Source: Bombilactobacillus bombi
GTDB taxonomy: Bacteria; Bacillota; Bacilli; Lactobacillales; Lactobacillaceae
DNA length: 64,000 nucleotides
Direction of reading: 5' to 3'
Assembly: GCF_003522965.1 (NCBI RefSeq)
Contig: NZ_CP031513.1
Span: forward strand, 558,001-622,000
Position 1 is the first letter of the stretch. The number at the start of each line of letters is the position of its first letter. Positions 26,685-35,776 of this stretch are shown here, piece after piece. The position numbers and the translations under genes were made by a program. Under the pieces are notes generated by a model that was not told the origin of the DNA, ran no database searches, and saw only the letters and a list, made by a program, of their open reading frames with translations.

Positions 26685-27344
26685 TTAAAAAATCCGAAAT
26701 TGGGTTAATGGCCAGTACCGGAATTTCACAACGCCCACAACTTTGTTCCGTTCGATGCAACCAATATAGCGACTATCTTTAGAAACGCTACGATGATCTC
26801 CCATTACAAAGTAAGTTCCTTTGGGTACACGATTAGTCTTTTTCATTTGGTCTAATTGCTTTTTAGAATAAATATCTTGATAATTAGAAGTTTTTGCTAA
26901 AGACCTAATCGAAAAATCTCCTGTATCTGTGTAGCGGGTACCATAAACATTATTAGAACCATCATCAACTAACTTACTACCAGGTTTGAGATAATTTTGA
27001 GGTAACTTCTTACCATTAATATAAATTTTATTATTTTTGGATACGACTTTTTGACCAGGCGTAGCAATAATCCGTTTAATGTAAAATGCACCTGGCTCAT
27101 CAGGAGCGTCAATAACAACAACATCCCCAGTTTTCAACTTACTATGACGCCAGGCAATTGTTCGATCGCCATCTTCAAAAGTTGGCTGCATAGAAGTACC
27201 GGATACTTTAGTATTATAAAAAACGTACTTATTTAACATCAAAAAAGCTCCATAAATGATTGCAGCCAATACAACGGTTTGCACAATCCAGATTAGCCAA
27301 TCTTTTGCTGTATTGCCTTCATTATTTTTACCAGTATCGCTCAT
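26685..27344 (-). CDS. lepB: Signal peptidase I
   Basis: The 219-residue type I signal peptidase cleaves signal peptides outside the membrane. It has one N-terminal helix (about 15-38). The catalytic Ser51 lies in SGTSMQPT and the Lys90 in YIKRIIATPG. The conserved GDHRSVSKDSRYIG is near 180. GTGAGG precedes ATG. The size is normal for Gram-positive enzymes with a single anchor. It is followed by the small gene at 26488. Confidence 0.93.
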   Translation of the reverse strand: MSDTGKNNEGNTAKDWLIWIVQTVVLAAIIYGAFLMLNKYVFYNTKVSGTSMQPTFEDGDRTIAWRHSKLKTGDVVVIDAPDEPGAFYIKRIIATPGQKVVSKNNKIYINGKKLPQNYLKPGSKLVDDGSNNVYGTRYTDTGDFSIRSLAKTSNYQDIYSKKQLDQMKKTNRVPKGTYFVMGDHRSVSKDSRYIGCIERNKVVGVVKFRYWPLTQFRIF

Positions 27345-27449
27345 TCAACTTGCCTCACTATCAATTCAGTTTATTTATAATCTATGATACACTTTTAAAG
27401 AGAAAATATGTTTAAATGTTTGTTAAAGAATTTTGAATTTTCATAAAAC

Positions 27450-27478
27450 TTGCATTCTGTTTGCGTTATTATTATCTA
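27450..27478 (+). promoter_or_regulatory. Promoter of the 27509-31557 operon
   Basis: TTGCAT (27450) and TATCTA (27473) are 17 bases apart, about 30 bases before the first start codon. Confidence 0.5.
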
Positions 27479-27508
27479 AGGTTGTTATCTCACAGTAAAG
27501 GAAACATC

Positions 27509-28285
27509 ATGGAAGTCTCAAACTATGAACAGAAACTTAAAGATTATCAAGCGCTTTTTTTGGATATTCCCAAATTCAATTATTTATTAGGACAATTAGA
27601 GCAGGTAATTAATACTTATCAAAAGCACCAATTACCGAATTTTATTTTATCAGATTTAAGGGTAAATACTACTGATTTTACGCAATTGATGGCTGATAAA
27701 CAATTTTTATCCCAATATAATCTTGCGGCTAAAAGTGATTTTCTGCAGCAATTTGCTCGTTTTTTAGATGATTTTCGTGATTTTATTCAAACTAAATTTG
27801 GCATTTGGGCTATGTTGAATCAACCAATGATGGATTGTTGGGTACAATTATTTCCGCATGTTAAATATTTGGAATTAATGGCTGGCAATGGCATTTTAGC
27901 ACGTGCATTGCAAGAACGTGGTCAACAAGTAATTGCAACGGACAATTTAACTTGGGCTCAAAGTAGCGCTACTGGTCAACAAAAATGGACTGCGATTGAA
28001 CAGCTGGATGCCTTAACGGCCCTCCAGCAATATTTTAATGAGGTAGATGTCGTATTATTAGCTTGGAGTCCAGATCATGATAATATTGATGTTCAGATTT
28101 TGCAGTTTATACGCAAGTTAAATTCTAATTTGCAATTTTGGATTATTGGAGAATACCAAGGAGCTACTAATAGTGCAGAATTTTGGCAGCAAGCTCATTT
28201 AATTTATGATTGGCGATTAGCCAAAATTAACCGGCTTTATCCTGCTTTTGATATTGTGAAAGATCATGTATTTAAGATTGGGTGA
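27509..28285 (+). CDS. SAM-dependent methyltransferase-like protein
   Basis: The 258-residue protein starts at ATG 27509 behind AAAGGAA; the reading from 27461 has no ribosome site. An N-terminal helical part (1-120) precedes a Rossmann-like domain with YLELMAGNGILARALQERG near 130 (split motif LELMAGNG), an acidic end of strand 2 in VIATDNLTW, and a motif IV-like VVLLAWSPDH. This indicates SAM binding. The target is unknown. Downstream are an FtsX-like gene, rsmF and a dehydrogenase in tight spacing. Confidence 0.65.
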   Translation: MEVSNYEQKLKDYQALFLDIPKFNYLLGQLEQVINTYQKHQLPNFILSDLRVNTTDFTQLMADKQFLSQYNLAAKSDFLQQFARFLDDFRDFIQTKFGIWAMLNQPMMDCWVQLFPHVKYLELMAGNGILARALQERGQQVIATDNLTWAQSSATGQQKWTAIEQLDALTALQQYFNEVDVVLLAWSPDHDNIDVQILQFIRKLNSNLQFWIIGEYQGATNSAEFWQQAHLIYDWRLAKINRLYPAFDIVKDHVFKIG

Positions 28286-28290
28286 TAATC

Positions 28291-29271
28291 ATGAAAAAAA
28301 ATGTTCTAATTAATCTCGTTGTAATAATTGTGTTACTAGTAGCTGGTTTATTGGTTTCAAAAAATGATATGCGTAATTATCAAAGATTAATGGACCGGGG
28401 TAATATCCAAGACGGCGCGCTCATTTTTCCATCACGTTCACAGCAATCAATTCCGACAGCTTTGCGTAAAATCCAAGCTCACAACTTGCATGATTTTCAG
28501 ATTTATTTTATTCAGAAAAAAAATCCCGATTTGAGTTATGTTTATATGTCTAAACATTTGACCAAAGTGCCAATGAATAGTGGACGCTATTTTTCTGAAA
28601 ATGATTTTGCATCGCCAATCCCATTTGTGGTTTTAGGTAAAGATGTATATAAGAATACTTATAAACCGCAAACACAACCATATTTTCAGATGGATAATAA
28701 TTATTATTCTGTTATTGGCTCCGTAGGCATGACTAATACGAAAAAACTGAATCGCCATATCTTTATTTCCGCTTCACCTAATCAATACAATAAAACGCAA
28801 TTGAAGCATTATCAAATTGTTGTGGACGGTAATATTTTGCATCATCCGCAACATTTAAAACAAATGCAACATATTTTAAAAGCTCATCATTTGTATCGTT
28901 CTGCTAATAAAATTAATAATATTCATCAAACCTGGTGGATACGCTGGGGAGTAACTTTATTTGATTTGTTGGCATTAGCTATTGTTGTTATCATTTTATG
29001 TTGGTTCGCGCAAGTTCCAATGATTCAACTTTTAAAAAATACACCACTTAGAGGAGATTTATTAGCCGATTTTCAATTAGGCAATTGGTTTAAGTTTTTC
29101 TTAACAGAAGCCATTACATTTATCATTGCAGCTGCAATTATTTTCTTAAAAATCCCAATCATCAGCACCCGTTATATGTCACTTTATCTTTTTACTGTAT
29201 TTATTGTGGTAAATATTATTGCTGCTATAAGAATTTTTATTGTTAAACAACAAAAGGAGTGGCAAGAATGA
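28291..29271 (+). CDS. Stand-alone MacB/FtsX-like membrane protein
   Basis: The 326-residue protein has one N-terminal helix (5-22), an extracellular domain of about 180 residues and then three C-terminal helices. This is the architecture of half a MacB/FtsX-type permease, but no ATPase gene is nearby. The outer domain holds MSKHLTKVPMNSGRYFSEND and FVVLGKDVYKNTY, patterns seen in MacB-like outer domains. ATG 28291 follows GGGTG; the next gene, rsmF, overlaps its stop as ATGA. Function unknown. Confidence 0.6.
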   Translation: MKKNVLINLVVIIVLLVAGLLVSKNDMRNYQRLMDRGNIQDGALIFPSRSQQSIPTALRKIQAHNLHDFQIYFIQKKNPDLSYVYMSKHLTKVPMNSGRYFSENDFASPIPFVVLGKDVYKNTYKPQTQPYFQMDNNYYSVIGSVGMTNTKKLNRHIFISASPNQYNKTQLKHYQIVVDGNILHHPQHLKQMQHILKAHHLYRSANKINNIHQTWWIRWGVTLFDLLALAIVVIILCWFAQVPMIQLLKNTPLRGDLLADFQLGNWFKFFLTEAITFIIAAAIIFLKIPIISTRYMSLYLFTVFIVVNIIAAIRIFIVKQQKEWQE

Positions 29272-30605
29272 TTCAATTACCGGCAGATTTTATCCAAAAA
29301 TATCAACAATTATTAAAAAATCAAGCAGCCAAATTTTTAGCTAGCTTTAATAATGAAGCAACAGCTGGATTTCGTTTGAATCCATTAAAAGTTCAAGCAC
29401 AATACGTTGACGAAGATTGTAGTCAACCAATAGCTCATATTTCTAATGCATACTACGGTACAATCAATGGCAATAATATTGATCATTTAGCGGGGTGGAT
29501 TTATTCACAAGATCCAAGTGCTATGCATGTAGCCCAATTTGCGCAGCCGAATCCTCATGAAAGGGTGCTCGATTTATGTGCTGCTCCAGGTGGTAAAACT
29601 ACTCAATTAGCGGCCTTAATGCAAGATACTGGTTTGTTAGTAGCTAATGAAATTAATCGTTCACGAGCGCGTGTTTTGTCTTCTAATGTAGAACGTTGGG
29701 GCTTGCAGCATACGCTTGTCACTAATAATTCTCCCCAAGACTTAGCAAAATATTTTCCAGAGTTTTTTGATTGCATTGTAGTAGATGCTCCTTGTTCAGG
29801 GGAGGGCTTATTTCGCAAAGATTCTGAAGCTATGCAATATTGGTCGTTAGAATATGTACAAAAATGTGCTCAACGGCAACGTCAAATATTAATTGAAGCT
29901 GTTAAAATGCTACGTCCTGGTGGACGCTTAATTTATTCGACCTGCACTTTTGCTCCAGAAGAAGATGAACAAAACATTAATTGGCTGACACAAAAATTCA
30001 ATCTGACCATTTTACCGTTACACCATTATGAAGGCATGGATTGTGGACGCCCTGAATGGGGGGATAATAATTTGGAATTGCGTAAAGCAGTTCGGTTATT
30101 TCCGCATCATTACCAAGGTGAGGGCCACTTTATTTGTGCTCTGCAAAAGGCGGGAGATGCAGTTGCTACTTCTACTGCAAAAATGAATACTACGAAATTA
30201 CCCAATTTAAAATTATGGCAAGAATTTGTTGATCATACTTTAGTTGATGTACATTTCGATTCACTGATTGTCCAAAAGAACACGCTTTATAATGCTGCCT
30301 TAGAGTTTTCTCAGCACCATCCACAAATAGTTCGTAATGGATTGATGCTAGGCGAATTTAAAAAAAATCGTTTTGAACCTAATCATGCTTTAGTCTTAGC
30401 TTTAAAGCCTACACAATTTCAACAAGTAATTGAATTAGAAGCTGAACAATTTCAGCATTTTGTTCATGGTGAAGCTTTAATTATTGATAATCAAGGTTAC
30501 AATAAAGGTTGGGTAGCTGTAAGTTTTGAACATAAAATATTTTCTTGGGGTAAGTTGGTTGGTACGCAGTTAAAGAACTTTTATCCTAAGGGATTACGCC
30601 AATAA
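29268..30605 (+). CDS. rsmF: 16S rRNA m5C methyltransferase, RsmF/RsmB (NOL1/NOP2/Sun) family
   Basis: The 445-residue enzyme methylates a cytosine in rRNA using SAM. The SAM-binding motif LCAAPGGKTTQLAAL is near 105. The two catalytic cysteines lie in VDAPCSGEGLF and YSTCTFAPEEDE. A C-terminal domain of about 150 residues resembles the RsmF-type RNA-binding region (NOL1/NOP2/sun C-terminal domain). AGGAG precedes ATG, which overlaps the upstream stop. The exact cytosine target is assumed from family similarity. Confidence 0.85.
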   Translation: MIQLPADFIQKYQQLLKNQAAKFLASFNNEATAGFRLNPLKVQAQYVDEDCSQPIAHISNAYYGTINGNNIDHLAGWIYSQDPSAMHVAQFAQPNPHERVLDLCAAPGGKTTQLAALMQDTGLLVANEINRSRARVLSSNVERWGLQHTLVTNNSPQDLAKYFPEFFDCIVVDAPCSGEGLFRKDSEAMQYWSLEYVQKCAQRQRQILIEAVKMLRPGGRLIYSTCTFAPEEDEQNINWLTQKFNLTILPLHHYEGMDCGRPEWGDNNLELRKAVRLFPHHYQGEGHFICALQKAGDAVATSTAKMNTTKLPNLKLWQEFVDHTLVDVHFDSLIVQKNTLYNAALEFSQHHPQIVRNGLMLGEFKKNRFEPNHALVLALKPTQFQQVIELEAEQFQHFVHGEALIIDNQGYNKGWVAVSFEHKIFSWGKLVGTQLKNFYPKGLRQ

Positions 30606-30618
30606 AGGAGATTTGGTC

Positions 30619-31557
30619 ATGGATTTAAAAAATATAAAAATTATTGCTAATATCGGTGCAGGAACGATGGGGCATGCGACAGCACTACAGTTTGCAATGA
30701 AGGGCTATCAAGTTAATTTACTTGATACAAGTCAAGCAGCATTAGATAAGGGTATGCAACAAATTAAATCAGATATTGAAACATTTAAGCAGGCTGGTAT
30801 TTTAACAGATAATTCTGAAGATATTTTGAATAAAATTTCAACAACTACCAATTATGAACATGCACTCTCAAAAGCGGACTTTGTAATTGAATCTATTATT
30901 GAAGATTTAGACATCAAAAAGCAGGTCTGGCAAAAAGTCGAAGAATATGTGCAACCAGAAACGATTTTGGCCACAAATACTTCTGGATTGAGTCCTACTG
31001 CTATTCAAGAAGTTTTACAAAAACCTGAAAGATTTGTGGTAGCTCATTTTTGGAATCCAGCACAATTAATGCCGTTAGTTGAAGTGGTCCCTGGAAAATC
31101 TACTACCCAAGCCACAATTGATGTGACAGTTGATTTAATGAATGATATTGGCAAACATGCAGTAGCCTTAAAGAAAGAATCCTTAGGTTTTGTTGGCAAT
31201 CGCATTCAATTAGCTGTTTTACGGGAAGCCTTTCATATTGTAAGTGAAGGCATTGCTGAACCCGAAGCTGTAGATGATATTATCAAGTATAGCTTAGGTC
31301 GGCGTTGGAGTTTAGTTGGTCCTATTGCTAGTGCTGATTTAGGCGGATTAGATGTTTTTAAAAATATTAGTTCGTATTTGTATGCCGATTTAAGTTCTGA
31401 ACAAGAAACTGATCCTTTATTGTCAAAGATGATTGCTGAGAAGAAATTAGGCTTAAAATCTGGACAAGGATTTTTTGATTGGCATGGTAGTGAAGGCGAA
31501 CAAATTGTACAACAGCGCGATGAAGCATTACTAAAATTGCTAAAACAAGATCAATAA
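30619..31557 (+). CDS. 3-hydroxyacyl-CoA dehydrogenase-family oxidoreductase
   Basis: The 312-residue NAD-dependent enzyme has an N-terminal Rossmann domain with IGAGTMGHATALQFA and an Asp for NAD ribose in LLDTSQ. The catalytic His-containing motif reads VVAHFWNPAQLMPLVEV. A helical C-terminal domain begins with GFVGNRIQ. The FWNPAQLMPLVEVV pattern is closer to the carnitine/gulonate/hydroxybutyrate group than to fatty-acid oxidation enzymes, so the substrate is uncertain. AAAGGAG precedes ATG 30619. It is the last gene of the operon and is followed by a terminator. Confidence 0.75.
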   Translation: MDLKNIKIIANIGAGTMGHATALQFAMKGYQVNLLDTSQAALDKGMQQIKSDIETFKQAGILTDNSEDILNKISTTTNYEHALSKADFVIESIIEDLDIKKQVWQKVEEYVQPETILATNTSGLSPTAIQEVLQKPERFVVAHFWNPAQLMPLVEVVPGKSTTQATIDVTVDLMNDIGKHAVALKKESLGFVGNRIQLAVLREAFHIVSEGIAEPEAVDDIIKYSLGRRWSLVGPIASADLGGLDVFKNISSYLYADLSSEQETDPLLSKMIAEKKLGLKSGQGFFDWHGSEGEQIVQQRDEALLKLLKQDQ

Positions 31558-31564
31558 AATATTA

Positions 31565-31602
31565 AAAAATCTCGTTGGAATATTAATTCTAACGAGATTT
31601 TT
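31565..31602. terminator. Bidirectional terminator
   Basis: AAAAATCTCGTT pairs with AACGAGATTTTT. The fni stop codon lies in the loop region, so it serves both converging operons. Confidence 0.85.
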
Positions 31603-32632
31603 GTTGAATAAAGTTATTAAGATTGACTGATAAGCGATAATCAACTTGTTTTAATTCAGTAAGTTGTGAACAATTAAGTAATACCATAATTTCTTTAATT
31701 TGCTGTAACCACTTTGCAAAATATTGAGTTGTTGATTCTAAAGACTGATGTTCTAAGATATGCAAGACTGGTGCAGCAATCCCTACAGCATGGGCACCTA
31801 AGACAAGACATTTGACGACGTCCAGCGGGGAACGAATACCCCCAGATGCTAAAATTGTCATTTGCTTTTGCAGCGGTTTAGTCTCTAATAAAGATTCTAA
31901 AGTTGTCAATCCAAAATTCTGTAAAAAGCTATAATCAGCCTGATGGTTGCGCGTGTTTTCAATTTGAGCAAAGTTAGTACCACCACGACCTGAAATATCA
32001 ACTATTTGCACTCCGAGCTGTTGCAATTGGTTTGCCATTTGGGCGCTCATACCGAAGCCAACTTCTTTGATAATGATAGGTACTTGAATATGTTCAAGTA
32101 ATTGTTGAATGTTATTTAGCCAAATAAAATCATGATTACCTTCAGCCATAACAATTTCTTGAGTAGAATTAAGATGTACTTGCAAGGCATCAGCAGCAAT
32201 TAGATCTACACACTTTTTAGCGTCTTGCCAATTGGTATGAGCTGAAACGTTAGCCCAAATAATCCCTTGCTGATTAGTTTCACGCACGATAGCATAAGAA
32301 CGCTGGACTTCAGGATTATTCGGATATTTTAGATAATTACTCATCGAACCAACGGCCATAGGAATTTGTAATTGGGCTGCCAAGCTAGCTAGTTTTTGAT
32401 TAATTAAAATTGTTTGGGGTGAGCCACCAGTCATCGCATTAATATATAGAGGCGAACTGGCCACCTTGCTGCCCCAAGAAATTGTCGAGTTTACTTGCTC
32501 AAATGTAAAATTAGGCAAGCTGCTTGGTATTAATTGGATTTCATCAAACAATGGATTAGTCGGTTGATAATACTTTTCTGCCAAAAAAATATGTTCATTT
32601 TTGCGTTGCCAATCAAGTGGCTGTTTGGGCAT
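31589..32632 (-). CDS. fni: Isopentenyl-diphosphate delta-isomerase, type 2 (FMN)
   Basis: The 347-residue enzyme interconverts isopentenyl and dimethylallyl diphosphate with FMN and NADPH. The barrel contains YINAMTGGS near 60, the AVGSMSNYL segment, VDISGRGGTNFAQIEN near 215 (phosphate/FMN region), ASGGIRSPLDVVKCLVLGA and the C-terminal helices. The length is typical. It is the last gene of the mevalonate operon, 15 bases after mvaK2, and supplies undecaprenyl and other isoprenoid precursors. Confidence 0.93.
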   Translation of the reverse strand: MPKQPLDWQRKNEHIFLAEKYYQPTNPLFDEIQLIPSSLPNFTFEQVNSTISWGSKVASSPLYINAMTGGSPQTILINQKLASLAAQLQIPMAVGSMSNYLKYPNNPEVQRSYAIVRETNQQGIIWANVSAHTNWQDAKKCVDLIAADALQVHLNSTQEIVMAEGNHDFIWLNNIQQLLEHIQVPIIIKEVGFGMSAQMANQLQQLGVQIVDISGRGGTNFAQIENTRNHQADYSFLQNFGLTTLESLLETKPLQKQMTILASGGIRSPLDVVKCLVLGAHAVGIAAPVLHILEHQSLESTTQYFAKWLQQIKEIMVLLNCSQLTELKQVDYRLSVNLNNFIQQKSR

Positions 32633-32647
32633 TTTGTCACCTCATTA

Positions 32648-33754
32648 TTAATCTAAGGAATGGACATTAAAATTTAAAGGCTGGATATCATTTTGACTCC
32701 AATCTTGTAATAAAGCTTCTTCAACTTCAGGACTAGCATCAATTACTGCAATCCCGCAATCACCGCCGCCGGCACCAGAACTTTTAGCTGCAGCGCCATG
32801 TTTTAAGGCTATTTCACATAAACGTGTTAGTTTAGGTGTTTCAATGCTGACACCACTAAAATGGGCTAATTGGTGTAAAAGTTGCCGATTAATCGTAATT
32901 TGCTCTTTAATAATTTGACTGGAACCACTTTTAAAACCAGCAATCATGGTTTGTAAACATTTTTTAGATGCCTGCAAAAAATGTAAATAATTAGTTTGTT
33001 GGCTAGCGCGAGCTACTGCAATTTTATCAACTAATACAGGCGTTGAAGCAGGGCTGCCACTCCAACCAATTAACAGATTTAATTTAGCGGGGAATTCTAA
33101 CTGTTCAATATTTAATTCTGGCCAATCTAATTGGATAACTTCTGATAAAGATTTTGTAGCCAACATTTGAGTCAGCCACTGGCGATCAGGTGATTGATAG
33201 GCAATCCAACCACCATAAACACTAGCAGCTATATCACCAAATGAGCCGTTATTTTGCACCTTAAAATGTGAAATCGAAGCTAATTTAAAGACTTCTTCTT
33301 TGCTTAAATGTAAGTGATAAAACTCAGACAAAGCTTTGACGGTTGCTACAGTAATTGCTGCAGAAGAACCTAGTCCATATTTTTTACCATCTTGGGCATC
33401 CAATTGACTATTCACATTAAGATTAAAAAGTGCTAAAGGATGCTGCTTTTCTAAAGCGTATCTTTCTGTATATTTAATTGAAGATAAAATATATTCAAAT
33501 GGATTATCCCGATTATCAATTATTAACTGGTTGCCATGACGGCGCCAATGTACAGGTATTTCTTCATACTGCTTGGAATTAATTGTTCCATGATCATATG
33601 CCTTGTTTATGGAAACCGTCACAAATTGATCTAATGCGACCACAATAGCTGGATATCCTGGTTCTACAACCGCGTATTCACCCGCAATATATAACTTGCC
33701 GGGAGCTTGAACAGTTATCACATCATCAAAACCTTTCCCTAAATAATTAACCAA
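32648..33754 (-). CDS. mvaK2: Phosphomevalonate kinase
   Basis: The 368-residue GHMP kinase converts phosphomevalonate to the diphosphate. It has the N-terminal APGKLYIAGEYAVVEPGYPA, the ATP loop YGLGSSAAITVATVKAL near 130 and the C-terminal GAAAKSSGAGGGDCGIA. It is encoded between mvaD and fni. The start codon is ATG; the ribosome site upstream is AAAGGG, followed by TTTTGATGATGTG-like coding context. No oddities were seen. Confidence 0.92.
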   Translation of the reverse strand: MVNYLGKGFDDVITVQAPGKLYIAGEYAVVEPGYPAIVVALDQFVTVSINKAYDHGTINSKQYEEIPVHWRRHGNQLIIDNRDNPFEYILSSIKYTERYALEKQHPLALFNLNVNSQLDAQDGKKYGLGSSAAITVATVKALSEFYHLHLSKEEVFKLASISHFKVQNNGSFGDIAASVYGGWIAYQSPDRQWLTQMLATKSLSEVIQLDWPELNIEQLEFPAKLNLLIGWSGSPASTPVLVDKIAVARASQQTNYLHFLQASKKCLQTMIAGFKSGSSQIIKEQITINRQLLHQLAHFSGVSIETPKLTRLCEIALKHGAAAKSSGAGGGDCGIAVIDASPEVEEALLQDWSQNDIQPLNFNVHSLD

Positions 33755-33772
33755 GCAACTATTATATCATAA

Positions 33773-34729
33773 TTAACGAATACCTGGACCAGGTTTTAAT
33801 TTTGTTACTTGCGCTTGTGGGAAATTGGCTTGTACTTGCGCTTGTACCTGAGCCAAATCAGCAATAGATGTAATGATTTTGACGTTAGGTCCAGCATCGA
33901 TTGTGTAGTAGGCTAAATAACCTTGTGCGCGTAGTTGGTGTACTAAGTTAATAATCTGGTAAGTAGCAGCAGTAAAATAAGTAAATGCCGGTCGAGAAGT
34001 CCAATTTAACGCATGCATTGCTAAACAGTTATCTTCTGCTATTTGACCGATAAGTTCTAAATCATGATTACGAAGCGCTTGTAACATAGACTTTAAATCT
34101 GTCTGCACTACTTGCGGCCATTGTGCGTAAAAAGGTGAAGTTTCTACGGCCTGCAGCATGCCTTTAGTAGAGGTAATCTTTTTTTCTTGATTATTAATGA
34201 CCACACTTAACAAGCGGATAGGAAGATTAGGATTTTCATCAATTGCTTCAGCAAACGATGATGCATCATCAGTACCTTGATGCCATTGGACAAAACCCCC
34301 AAAAATTGAGCGGGTAGCAGAACCCGAACCCCGACGAGCTAAACGGGATAAGTCTGTTTTGGATAAATTCATTTGAAATAGCTTATCTAAAGATCCTGCT
34401 AAGGCAGCAAAACCTGAAGCCGATGAGGCTAAGCCTGCAGCAGTTGGGACATGATTAACAGTCTGAACACAAATGCGTTTTTGAGAATGATTTAAAGTGC
34501 GAACCAAATTTAAAAATTTTTCCACTCGTGCAGCAAAAGCTGCATCAGCAAGTTGGTGGTCTAGCCAAATTTCATCTTGAGCTGCGTCAATAAAGTGGGT
34601 TGTTGTCGTTGTATAATAACCATCTAGAGTTAACGATAAACTGTCAGTATAGGGTAAATGTAACACAGCATCTTTTTTACCCCAATATTTAATTAAGGCA
34701 ATATTGGTATGAGCTGTAGTCTTCGTCAT
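33773..34729 (-). CDS. mvaD: Diphosphomevalonate decarboxylase
   Basis: The roughly 318-residue GHMP-family enzyme makes isopentenyl diphosphate from mevalonate diphosphate with ATP. Markers are TNIALIKYWGKKD at the N-terminus, PTAAGLASSASGFAAL near 95, ARRGSGSATRSIFGGF near 140 and TIDAGPNVKII near 280. ATG 34729 is chosen because AGGA lies ten bases upstream; GTG 34738 and ATG 34735 are also in frame. It follows mvaK1 by about 12 bases. Confidence 0.93.
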   Translation of the reverse strand: MTKTTAHTNIALIKYWGKKDAVLHLPYTDSLSLTLDGYYTTTTTHFIDAAQDEIWLDHQLADAAFAARVEKFLNLVRTLNHSQKRICVQTVNHVPTAAGLASSASGFAALAGSLDKLFQMNLSKTDLSRLARRGSGSATRSIFGGFVQWHQGTDDASSFAEAIDENPNLPIRLLSVVINNQEKKITSTKGMLQAVETSPFYAQWPQVVQTDLKSMLQALRNHDLELIGQIAEDNCLAMHALNWTSRPAFTYFTAATYQIINLVHQLRAQGYLAYYTIDAGPNVKIITSIADLAQVQAQVQANFPQAQVTKLKPGPGIR

Positions 34730-34741
34730 TATCATCACGTC

Positions 34742-35671
34742 CTATTTCAAATTTGCTAGAGATTGGATCCACACTTTTTGTGCTTGGGAACTTACGGCTT
34801 GAGTGATTTTTTGGGCAATTGTTTTAGTCGGAGCTAATGCAATGAGACAACCACCACGACCTCCGCCTGTAATCTTAGTGCCCAGAGCACCAGCAAGATT
34901 AGCAGTGCTAACCAACTTATCTAAGTTCGCATTGCTGATATTTAGTGTTTGTAAAATATTTTGGGCGGTTTGAAAAATTTGACCTAACGTCTTTATATCG
35001 TGCTGGGCGATTGCTTGTTGTGTTTGCTGAGTTAGGTCACCTAGTTGTTCTAAGAGGGGATTAACTATTTGTGGTTGTTGTTGCTTGAAAACACGCAAAT
35101 CATGTACTGCCGCACCGGTATTACCCTTGATACCTGAATCGATAATAACTAAATACGCTGCTAGATTCATAGAAAATGGTTGCGTGATTTTATTTTTAAT
35201 AAAATAAATTGGTTGTTGAGAATTAACCGTGATAGCATCAATACCGCTAGGCGTTCCATGGATTATTTTTTCTGAAAAATTAGTGTAATGAATTAATTCA
35301 GAATATTCTAAGGGAACTTTTGCGTAATCAAACATGGCTTTAGTAATTGCCGCACCGGTAGCAGCCGAAGAGCCCATGCCGCGTTCAATTGGTAGGTCGC
35401 TATTAATTGCAACTTTAAACGTTGTGGCAATCGGTAAATCTTTAGTTAACAATTCAATTAAAATACGAATACCAGCTAACTCAGGTGGACAATTAGTAAT
35501 TGGTCCTTCAAAATAACGGGAGCTTAATTGCGAAATACTTTCATCAATGGGAGTAATTTTTACAATTGTGGGGATATCTAAGAGGGGAATCGTAATAGCT
35601 GGTTGCCCATAGACAACCGCGTGTTCACCAATTAAGATAATTTTCCCATGAGTTTGACCAATACCAACCAT
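34742..35671 (-). CDS. mvaK1: Mevalonate kinase
   Basis: The 309-residue GHMP kinase phosphorylates mevalonate. GKIILIGEHAVVYGQPA is the N-terminal motif, PIERGMGSSAATGAA the ATP loop near 95, and LGTKITGGGRGGCLIAL the C-terminal glycine-rich motif. AAAGGAGG precedes ATG. It is the first gene of the four-gene lower mevalonate operon; the HMG-CoA synthase and reductase genes are not in the window. The promoter is in the gap shared with rexB. Confidence 0.93.
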   Translation of the reverse strand: MVGIGQTHGKIILIGEHAVVYGQPAITIPLLDIPTIVKITPIDESISQLSSRYFEGPITNCPPELAGIRILIELLTKDLPIATTFKVAINSDLPIERGMGSSAATGAAITKAMFDYAKVPLEYSELIHYTNFSEKIIHGTPSGIDAITVNSQQPIYFIKNKITQPFSMNLAAYLVIIDSGIKGNTGAAVHDLRVFKQQQPQIVNPLLEQLGDLTQQTQQAIAQHDIKTLGQIFQTAQNILQTLNISNANLDKLVSTANLAGALGTKITGGGRGGCLIALAPTKTIAQKITQAVSSQAQKVWIQSLANLK

Positions 35672-35719
35672 AAATAATTCCTCCTTTTTCCTTAATCTAT
35701 TTTACACAAATACTTACAG

Positions 35720-35747
35720 TTGCACACATAATTCTCCTCGTTATAAT
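35720..35747 (+). promoter_or_regulatory. Promoter of rexB
   Basis: TTGCAC (35720) and TATAAT (35742) are 16 bases apart, 30 bases before the rexB start. Confidence 0.6.
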
Positions 35748-35776
35748 AAAGTTAATCAAACAGTGAGGCTAAATAT

